A stretch of DNA of 64,000 nucleotides. Origin: Pseudomonas sp. NFR16 (GTDB taxonomy: Bacteria; Pseudomonadota; Gammaproteobacteria; Pseudomonadales; Pseudomonadaceae). Position numbers and translations under genes: made by a program. The first letter of the stretch is position 1. Each line of letters starts with the position of its first letter. Shown one piece after another: positions 1 to 6,339 of the stretch. The notes under the pieces are model-generated. The model ran no database searches and was not told the origin of the DNA. It saw nothing but the letters and a program-made list of their open reading frames with translations. Location of the stretch: positions 124,001-188,000 of the forward strand of contig NZ_FNYJ01000006.1 of the NCBI RefSeq assembly GCF_900108875.1. Reading direction: 5' to 3'.

Positions 1-1
1 C

Positions 2-1267
2 GTCGCGCACCGGGCGCCGATCGTCGTGCAGGGCGGAAACACCGGCCTGATGGGCGCGGCAACCCCGGACAGCAGCGGACGGGCGGTGCTGTTGCTGCTC
101 GACCGGCTCAACCGGGTGCGTGAGGTTGATACCGATAACGACACCCTCACCGTCGAGGCCGGTTGCATCCTGCAGAACGTTCAGGAGGTTGCCCGTCGCG
201 CGGGGCGGCTGTTTCCACTGAGCCTGGGCGCTGAGGGCAGCTGCACCATTGGCGGTAATCTGGGCACCAACGCAGGAGGCACCGCGGTGCTGCGCTACGG
301 CAACACCCGCGAGCTTACGCTGGGGCTGGAAGTGGTCACCGCCGAGGGTGAAATCTGGAACGGGCTGCGCGGGCTGCGCAAGGACAACACCGGCTACGAT
401 CTGCGCGACCTGTACATCGGCAGCGAAGGCACGCTCGGCATCATCACCGCCGCGACGCTGAAGCTGTTTCCGTTGCCCAAGGCGCAGAGCACGGCCTTTC
501 TGGCGTTTGATTCGCTGGCGCAGGCGGTCAGTTTCCTGTCTCACGCCCGGGCCGGTTTCGGCGCCAGCCTGACCGCGTTCGAGCTGCTGACGGCCGATTG
601 CCTGGCGCTGCTGCGCGAGCAGTTCCCCGAAGGGCCGCAGCCTTTTCAGCGGGCGCCGCAACCCTGGTTCGCCTTGCTCGAACTGTCCGACAACCACAGC
701 GAAGCGCATGCCCGCCAGGCGTTCGAAGACGTGCTGGGCAACGCCTTCGAAGAAGGTCTGCTGGCCGACGCGCTGATTGCCGAGAGCCTGGCGCAGAGCG
801 AAGCGCTGTGGCTGCTGAGGGAGAACATGAGCGAGGCGCAGAAACGCGCCGGTCGCAACATGAAGCACGATATTTCGATACCGGTCTCGCGCATCGTCGA
901 GTTCGTCGAGCACACCGATGCCTTGCTGCAGGCGCATTTTCCCGGCGTGCGCCATTTCACTTTCGGTCATCTGGGCGATGGCAATCTGCATTACAACGTC
1001 GCGCATCCGCTGGACTCCACGGTCGAGGCGCACATGGCGCATTACGCTGCGGTGAGTGAACGGGTGCATGACAGTGCTCACGCGTTCGGCGGCTCGATCA
1101 GCGCCGAACACGGCATCGGTCAGCGCAAGCGGGCGATGCTGCCGCGCTACAAGAGCGCCGTCGAACTGGACCTCATGCGCCGAGTGAAGCAGGCGCTGGA
1201 CCCCCTCAATCTGCTCAACCCAGGCAAAGTCCTGGCGAGCCCCGAAAGCCGGAGTGACGCCCCATGA
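2..1267 (+). CDS. FAD-linked 2-hydroxyacid oxidase (GlcD-like), 5' end outside window
   Basis: The reading frame is open from the first bases of the window, so the gene starts upstream; 421 residues are visible and the family is usually about 460-480 long. The visible N-terminus carries the FAD-binding (PCMH) signature GGNTGLMG, followed by a second FAD-contact stretch rich in Gly and Asn (GGNLGTNAGG). The C-terminal half has the FAD-oxidase hallmarks GHLGDGNLHYN and AEHGIGQ. Members oxidise D-lactate, glycolate, D-2-hydroxyglutarate or similar acids and pass electrons to the respiratory chain or another acceptor; the substrate here cannot be read from sequence. The stop overlaps the start of the next gene (ATGA), so it is translationally coupled to the aminotransferase. 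Oxidase plus transaminase could interconvert a 2-hydroxy, 2-oxo and 2-amino acid. Confidence 0.85.
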   Translation, partial: VAHRAPIVVQGGNTGLMGAATPDSSGRAVLLLLDRLNRVREVDTDNDTLTVEAGCILQNVQEVARRAGRLFPLSLGAEGSCTIGGNLGTNAGGTAVLRYGNTRELTLGLEVVTAEGEIWNGLRGLRKDNTGYDLRDLYIGSEGTLGIITAATLKLFPLPKAQSTAFLAFDSLAQAVSFLSHARAGFGASLTAFELLTADCLALLREQFPEGPQPFQRAPQPWFALLELSDNHSEAHARQAFEDVLGNAFEEGLLADALIAESLAQSEALWLLRENMSEAQKRAGRNMKHDISIPVSRIVEFVEHTDALLQAHFPGVRHFTFGHLGDGNLHYNVAHPLDSTVEAHMAHYAAVSERVHDSAHAFGGSISAEHGIGQRKRAMLPRYKSAVELDLMRRVKQALDPLNLLNPGKVLASPESRSDAP

Positions 1268-2481
1268 GCGTTCGTCTGTCCACGCGCATCCAGCGCGTTT
1301 CGCTGTCGGCCAATGCCGCCGCCAAATCCCGGGCCACCGAGTTGCGTGAGGCCGGTCGCGACATCCTCGACCTGACCACCGGCGAGCCGGATTTCGACAC
1401 ACCGGAGCACATCAAGCAGGCCGCCTACCGCGCCATCGACGCTGGCGCCACCAAGTACACGCCGACGCCAGGCGTGAAAAAACTGCGTGAAGCGATCCAG
1501 CGCAAGCTGCAGCGGGAAAACCGCCTGGATTACACGCTGTCGTCGATCGTCGTCGCCAACGGCGCCAAGCAAGTCATTTTCAATGCCTTCGCCGCGACGC
1601 TGGATGAGGGCGATGAAGTGCTGGTGCCGGTGCCTTACTGGCCGTCGTTTCCGGACATCGTGCGGGTCAACGGCGGTGAGCCGGTGTTCATCGAATGCGG
1701 CCTGGAGCAGGGCTGCAAGCTGACCCCGGCGCAGCTCGAACAGCACATCAACGGGCGCACCCGCTGGCTGATTCTCAACGGCCCGGGCAACCCGAGCGGC
1801 GCGGTATACAGCGAGGCGGAACTGCTGGCGCTGGCCGAGGTGTTGCGTCGACATCCCCACGTGCTGGTGTTGCTGGACGAACTGTACGAGCACATTCGTT
1901 TCGACGGGCAACCGGCCGTGAGCCTGTTCAACGTCGCGCCCGACCTTCAGGCCCGGGCTTTGCTGGTCGGCGGGGTGTCGAAAACCTACGCCATGACGGG
2001 CTGGCGCATCGGCTTTGGCGCCGGCCCGCAGGCGCTGACCGACGCCATGGCGGTCATGCAGTCGCAGTCGACCTCCGGCGCGTCTTCGGTGGGACAGGCT
2101 GCGGCACTGGCCGCATTCGAGGGCGGCCTGGCGTTTCTTCCCGATCAGGTGCAAGCCTATCGGCAACGTCGGGATCTGCTGGTTTCGGCACTCGGCGATG
2201 TGCAAGGCCTGGACGTGCTCATGCCCGAAGGCGGGTTTTTCGTCTTCGTGCGATGCGCCGGTCTGCTGGGACGCATCCGTCCCGACGGTCAGCGCCTGAA
2301 CGACGACGGCGATGTCGTCGATTATCTGCTGGAGCAGGGCGTGGCCGGTGTTGCAGGCAGTGCGTACGGCTTGTCGCCCTGGTTTCGTCTGTCCATCGCC
2401 ACCGCCACCCCCAGCGTGATCGAGGCCGGACGGCGCATTGCCGACGCCTGCGCACAATTGCGCAGCGAGGCACTTGCATGA
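1264..2481 (+). CDS. Class I PLP-dependent aminotransferase (AspC family)
   Basis: This 405-residue fold-type I aminotransferase has the usual family length. It shows the substrate loop near TTGEPDFDTP, the cofactor-contacting NGPGNPSG motif, and the Schiff-base lysine in GGVSKTYAMTGWRIGFG at about K240. Start and stop overlap both neighbours by four bases (ATGA), placing it firmly inside the operon. It probably transfers the amino group of the amino acid imported by the downstream ABC transporter, or re-aminates the keto acid made by the upstream FAD oxidase. The exact substrate is unknown; aspartate, aromatic or sulfur amino acids are all possible for the family. Confidence 0.85.
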   Translation: MSVRLSTRIQRVSLSANAAAKSRATELREAGRDILDLTTGEPDFDTPEHIKQAAYRAIDAGATKYTPTPGVKKLREAIQRKLQRENRLDYTLSSIVVANGAKQVIFNAFAATLDEGDEVLVPVPYWPSFPDIVRVNGGEPVFIECGLEQGCKLTPAQLEQHINGRTRWLILNGPGNPSGAVYSEAELLALAEVLRRHPHVLVLLDELYEHIRFDGQPAVSLFNVAPDLQARALLVGGVSKTYAMTGWRIGFGAGPQALTDAMAVMQSQSTSGASSVGQAAALAAFEGGLAFLPDQVQAYRQRRDLLVSALGDVQGLDVLMPEGGFFVFVRCAGLLGRIRPDGQRLNDDGDVVDYLLEQGVAGVAGSAYGLSPWFRLSIATATPSVIEAGRRIADACAQLRSEALA

Positions 2482-3230
2482 GTCATTGGCTTGCCCTTGA
2501 TCAATGGCTGGGGACGTTCGTGCAGTGGACCGCGACGTTCGGCCTGAACTACGGCTTTCTGCTGGATGCTTACCAGCGGGGTTCGCTGGTCAGCGGTGCG
2601 CTGACGACGGTGCTGCTGTGCCTGTGCACCATCGTCGGCAGCCTGCTGGCAGGCGTCGCGCTGGCGGCCATGCTGACCAGCGGCAAGCCTTATCTGGCCA
2701 GGCCTGCGCGGGTGTTCATCGAAGTCACCCGCAACACGCCGACGCTGGTGCAGCTGTACTGCGCGTTCCTTGTCCTGAACATGCTGCTGACCCAGGCGGT
2801 GGGCGCCGCCAACCCGCTGACTCCGTTCGCCTGGGTGGTGATCGTGATCTCCCTGCACAAGGGCGCCTTTCATGCCGAGGCGTTGCGCGCCGGCATCGAA
2901 GCGGTGCCGGCGGTCACCCTGGAGGCGGCGAGTTCGCTGGCGTTCAGCACGCGCCAACTGCTGTGGAACGTGCAGCTGCCGCTGGCCTTGCGCTTCGCGT
3001 TGCCCTCACTGATCAACAACCTGATCGACCTGGTGAAGATGACCGCGGTGGCCTCGGCCATTGCCGTGGGCGACATCACTTATGCCTCGATCATGATCTG
3101 GACCCAGAGCGACAACGTGCTGGAGCTGATGATTCTGCTGCTAGCGTTCTTCGGTCTGCTCAGTTTCGTCGTCAACTGCGTTGGCCGAGCCCTGGAAGCA
3201 AAATTGAGGATGCCCGGCTATGGCCATTGA
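2478..3230 (+). CDS. Polar amino acid ABC transporter permease (HisM/GlnP type)
   Basis: A 250-residue integral inner-membrane protein with about five hydrophobic segments. The cytoplasmic EAA loop is visible (ALRAGIEAVP followed by the Leu/Pro-rich segment QLPLALRFALPSLINN), which docks on the ATPase. The ATG chosen overlaps the aminotransferase stop; an upstream in-frame extension exists but only reads the aminotransferase gene out of frame. It pairs with the second permease just downstream to form the heterodimeric channel of a polar-amino-acid uptake system. No solute-binding protein gene lies in this window; it may lie upstream. Confidence 0.88.
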   Translation: MSHWLALDQWLGTFVQWTATFGLNYGFLLDAYQRGSLVSGALTTVLLCLCTIVGSLLAGVALAAMLTSGKPYLARPARVFIEVTRNTPTLVQLYCAFLVLNMLLTQAVGAANPLTPFAWVVIVISLHKGAFHAEALRAGIEAVPAVTLEAASSLAFSTRQLLWNVQLPLALRFALPSLINNLIDLVKMTAVASAIAVGDITYASIMIWTQSDNVLELMILLLAFFGLLSFVVNCVGRALEAKLRMPGYGH

Positions 3231-4008
3231 TTCGTCCGTGAACCTGCCGCTTTCGTGGCCGCGTCGGCATCCGGGCAAGCTGCTGCTGGCAGCGGTGTTT
3301 GCCGTGCTGGTTATTTATGCGGCGCCGGGCAGTCCGGTGCTGGCGGCGCTGTGGGAATGGTCACCTGCGCTGGTCACAGGCTTCGGCCAGAACATTCTCA
3401 TCAGCCTGCTGGCGATTGCGATCGGTTCGCTGCTGGGGCTGCTGATCGGCGCACTGGGCGTGTCGCCGTTGTGGATCACCCGCTTGCCCGCGCGCATCTG
3501 GGTCCAGGTGTTTCGCAACGCGCCGTGGCTGGTATTGATCTACTTCACCACTTATGTGTTCCCGTTCGAGTTGCATATAGGCAGCGCATGGATCGCCTTC
3601 CCTGATTGGGTGAAAGTCACGCTCGGTCTGGCCTTGCCGGCCAGCGCCAATGTCGCGGAGATCTTTCGTGGCGCGATCGGCTCGATCCCCAGCACTCAGT
3701 GGGAGGCCTCGCGCTCGCTGGCCTTCACTCGGGGGCAGATTTTCCGCTCGATCATCCTGCCGCAGTGCTTCAAACGCATGTTGCCGCCGTGGATGAACCT
3801 TTACGCGGTCATCACCATGGGCACCGCGCTGGCCTCGCTGGTGGGTGTGCATGACCTGATCGACACCGCGCAGATCGCCAGCAATACCGTCAACCGGACC
3901 GGCTTTACGGTGCTGATCTATTTCAGCGTGCTGGCGCTGTTCTTCGCCTATTGCTACCCGATTTCCCGACTCACTCAGTACCTGGAGCGACGTTATGCCT
4001 TCTCCTGA
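3220..4008 (+). CDS. Polar amino acid ABC transporter permease, second subunit
   Basis: A 262-residue membrane protein starting 11 bases inside the previous permease. It has an N-terminal cytoplasmic stretch, then hydrophobic segments, and the EAA-type loop IFRGAIGSIPSTQWEASRSL followed by FRSIILPQCFKRMLPPW. It is a paralogue of the upstream permease, as is typical for the His/Glu/Asp family, where two different permeases flank the pore. It overlaps the ATPase gene downstream by 14 bases, supporting a single transcript. The substrate is not readable from sequence; the operon's cupin and cystathionine beta-lyase domains suggest a sulfur amino acid or an oxidised derivative. Confidence 0.88.
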   Translation: MAIDSSVNLPLSWPRRHPGKLLLAAVFAVLVIYAAPGSPVLAALWEWSPALVTGFGQNILISLLAIAIGSLLGLLIGALGVSPLWITRLPARIWVQVFRNAPWLVLIYFTTYVFPFELHIGSAWIAFPDWVKVTLGLALPASANVAEIFRGAIGSIPSTQWEASRSLAFTRGQIFRSIILPQCFKRMLPPWMNLYAVITMGTALASLVGVHDLIDTAQIASNTVNRTGFTVLIYFSVLALFFAYCYPISRLTQYLERRYAFS

Positions 4009-4834
4009 AACGCGCGCCGAGCAACCCCTGATCAGCCTGCGCGATATCCATCTGTCGTTTGGCAGCAACCGCGTGCTCAAGGGCATCGATCTCGACGTGC
4101 AGCGCGGCCAGGCAGTGTCGATCATCGGCCCGTCGGGCTCGGGCAAATCGACGATCCTGCGTTGCATCACCGGCTTGTTGCAACCTGAACGCGGGTCGAT
4201 CCGCGTCGGCACCACCGAGGTCCACACGCTCAATAACGAAGCGCAGCGTATCGAGCTGCGCAAGCGCGTCGGATTCGTTTTCCAGCAGTACAACCTGTTT
4301 CCGCATCTGTCGGTGTTGGAAAACCTGGTGATCGCACCGCGCAAGGTGCTGGGGCGCAATTCGGTCGATGCGGAAAAAGAGGCTCGGGCGCTGCTCGCCA
4401 AGGTGCGCATGGAGCACAAGGCCGATGCGTACCCGGGGCAGTTGTCCGGTGGCCAGCAGCAGCGCGTGGCGATCGCGCGGACGCTGGCGATGCGTCCCGA
4501 GCTGATCCTGTTCGACGAAGTGACCTCGGCGCTGGACCCGGAAACCGTGGGCGAGGTGCTGACGGTGATCCGCGAACTCACAGAGGAGGGCATGACGTGC
4601 GTGCTGGTCACCCACGAAATGCGCTTCGCCGAGGACATCAGCGACGTGGTGTATTTCACCGAGCATGGCCTGATCGTCGAACACGGCAGCGCCGAACAGA
4701 TTTTTCAGCACCCGCAAAGCGAACGCACCCAGGCCTTTTTACGGCACGCGCTCGGCGACGCGGGTCGGCGTCCCGCCGCCAGCGGCGACCCTTATTTGTT
4801 GAGCAATATCAGTCGGTACAGCCTGTCGGTGTAG
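3995..4834 (+). CDS. Polar amino acid ABC transporter ATP-binding protein (GlnQ type)
   Basis: A 279-residue ATPase that energises the two permeases. Walker A is GPSGSGKST at about residues 45-53, the signature is LSGGQQQR, Walker B is LILFDEVTSALD (Val where Pro is commoner), and the switch histidine is in VTHEM. It is about 20-25 residues longer than typical GlnQ proteins because of a C-terminal tail after the LRHALGDAG region; the tail may be a loosely constrained extension ending near the REPIN downstream. It overlaps the upstream permease by 14 bases. The 176 bases that follow carry a REPIN, so the genes beyond may be transcribed less or from their own promoter. Confidence 0.9.
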   Translation: MPSPETRAEQPLISLRDIHLSFGSNRVLKGIDLDVQRGQAVSIIGPSGSGKSTILRCITGLLQPERGSIRVGTTEVHTLNNEAQRIELRKRVGFVFQQYNLFPHLSVLENLVIAPRKVLGRNSVDAEKEARALLAKVRMEHKADAYPGQLSGGQQQRVAIARTLAMRPELILFDEVTSALDPETVGEVLTVIRELTEEGMTCVLVTHEMRFAEDISDVVYFTEHGLIVEHGSAEQIFQHPQSERTQAFLRHALGDAGRRPAASGDPYLLSNISRYSLSV

Positions 4835-4880
4835 CGACGGGCTGGAATGGCGACCCTCGGTCACCGCAGACCTTGCACGA

Positions 4881-4960
4881 GCGCGCTTGCCCGCGATGGC
4901 GACAAACCATCCGACACGGTCGGCGACAGGTATCCCCCATCGCGGGCAAGCGCGCTCCTA
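4881..4960. repeat. REPIN: inverted pair of REP sequences
   Basis: Two perfect 19-base inverted copies occur at 4881-4899 and 4937-4955 (GCGCGCTTGCCCGCGATGG and its complement), separated by 37 bases and followed by CTCCTAC. The same sequence recurs at 22816-22902. Such paired REPs are mobilised in Pseudomonas by RAYT transposases and can stabilise upstream mRNA ends. It sits inside the amino-acid/sulfur array between the ATPase and the cupin gene. Confidence 0.85.
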
Positions 4961-5010
4961 CACAAAGCGGTACGCATTTCACTTAGTGAGACTCATAAAA
5001 GGAGCACCTG

Positions 5011-5607
5011 ATGAGCATCGAAACCCGTAGCCCCGTGATCGAAGACTTCCTTCAGAAAATCCGCGTCATTCACCAACGCGGCGTGGACCGCGATGCGCTG
5101 AAAGAGATCGTCGGCCTGCTGGAAGGCCTGGCCGAGCGCCGCGACCTGTTCAACTTCGACACGTTTCCGGCGCCGGTTCCCGGTGAAGGAGACACTGCGT
5201 TCCGCTATCGCCTGAACGACGACGGCGAGACCCCGACGCTGTACATGAACTCGCTGCTGCCGGGCAAAAGCACGCTGCCGCACAACCATGAAACCTGGGC
5301 AGTGATCGTGGCGGTGCAGGGGCAGGAGATCAACTACGTCTGGGCCCGGACCGACGACGGCAGTGACCCGACCTTCGCCAGGCTGGAGCTGGAAAAAGAA
5401 GTGGTGGTGCAACCGGGCACCTCAATCAGTTTCCTGGGCGAGGATCTGCACGGCATCAAGGTCGATGGTGACACCCCGACCCTGCATTTCCACCTCTACG
5501 GCCGTCCGCTGGAATCCCTGAACGGGCGTTACGGCGTCAACACCGAAGGCAAGGTCCTCAACTACAACGCCTCGCAGATGGCCCCATCGATCAAGGCTTA
5601 CGCATGA
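5011..5607 (+). CDS. Cysteine dioxygenase-like cupin
   Basis: A 198-residue cupin of the bacterial cysteine dioxygenase/3-mercaptopropionate dioxygenase type. The metal-binding motif around LPHNHETWAVI supplies two His ligands and ISFLGEDLHGIKV the third. Family members use non-haem Fe(II) and O2 to oxidise a thiol to a sulfinate. AAGGAGCACCTG precedes the ATG at good spacing. The stop overlaps the next start (ATGA), so it is translated together with the GST-like gene. Its company with a cystathionine beta-lyase and rhodanese modules supports a thiol substrate. Whether that is cysteine, mercaptopropionate or another thiol is not determinable here. Confidence 0.8.
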   Translation: MSIETRSPVIEDFLQKIRVIHQRGVDRDALKEIVGLLEGLAERRDLFNFDTFPAPVPGEGDTAFRYRLNDDGETPTLYMNSLLPGKSTLPHNHETWAVIVAVQGQEINYVWARTDDGSDPTFARLELEKEVVVQPGTSISFLGEDLHGIKVDGDTPTLHFHLYGRPLESLNGRYGVNTEGKVLNYNASQMAPSIKAYA

Positions 5608-6260
5608 TCGACCTGTATTTCTGGCCAACCGGCAACGGCCTGAAGGTCGCCATCCTGCTCGAAGAGCTGGGGCAGGACTATCGGGTCTTGCCGATCAACA
5701 TTCGCACCGGCGAACAGAAGCAGACTTGGTTCCAGGCGATCAGCGCCAACGGACGCATTCCGGCCATCGTCGACCATGCGCCCGGCGCAGGTCTGCAGCC
5801 GCTGAGCCTGTTCGAATCCGGAGCTATTCTCAATTATCTGGCGAGCAAGGCGGGTCGTTTTCTGCCGCCTGAAGGCAGCGTCGAGCGCCAGCGCGTGCAG
5901 GAATGGCTGTTCTGGCAGGTCGGGCATGTCACGCCTTATCTGAGCCAGTTGCAGGTGTTCAAAGAGAAGGCGCCTGAACCGATTCCCTTCGCCCTTGACC
6001 TGCTGGGTGCCGAGGCTTCGCGGCTGTACGGCGTGCTGGAAAAGCGGCTGCAAGCGGCGGATTACGTCGCCGGTGAGTACTCCATCGCCGACATGGCGAT
6101 CTTCCCGTGGATCCAGCCCTTGCGTCAGGGGCAGGACCTGGAAGATTACCCCGCTATCGACGCCTGGCGCGAGCGCATCAAGGCCCGTCCCGCGGTGCAG
6201 CGCGCGTACCGGAAGGGCAGGGAAGTGGCGGCGGGCGAGAGGTCGCTGGTGCTGCAGTGA
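5604..6260 (+). CDS. Glutathione S-transferase family protein
   Basis: A 218-residue two-domain GST: an N-terminal thioredoxin-like domain (YFWPTGNGLKVAILLEELG, with ESGAILNYLA contacting the glutathione gamma-glutamyl group) and an all-helical C-terminal domain ending in the conserved YSIADMAIFPW stretch. This resembles the Ure2p/YfcG-like group of bacterial GSTs, which often act as disulfide-bond reductases or thiol-transfer enzymes. Its start overlaps the cupin stop by four bases. In this operon it may reduce a mixed disulfide or conjugate a thiol intermediate; that is inference from context. Confidence 0.85.
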   Translation: MIDLYFWPTGNGLKVAILLEELGQDYRVLPINIRTGEQKQTWFQAISANGRIPAIVDHAPGAGLQPLSLFESGAILNYLASKAGRFLPPEGSVERQRVQEWLFWQVGHVTPYLSQLQVFKEKAPEPIPFALDLLGAEASRLYGVLEKRLQAADYVAGEYSIADMAIFPWIQPLRQGQDLEDYPAIDAWRERIKARPAVQRAYRKGREVAAGERSLVLQ

Positions 6261-6339
6261 AGCCCGCAATGACCCGTCCATCATTGATGAGCGCCTGCGT
6301 AACGCCGTTCGATTGTTTACGTTGATTCACGAGAATTCC

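Noticed and set aside
3361..4659. A 432-codon minus-strand frame opposite the second permease and ATPase
   Set aside because: The plus-strand ATPase has all ABC motifs, and the antisense sequence resembles nothing.
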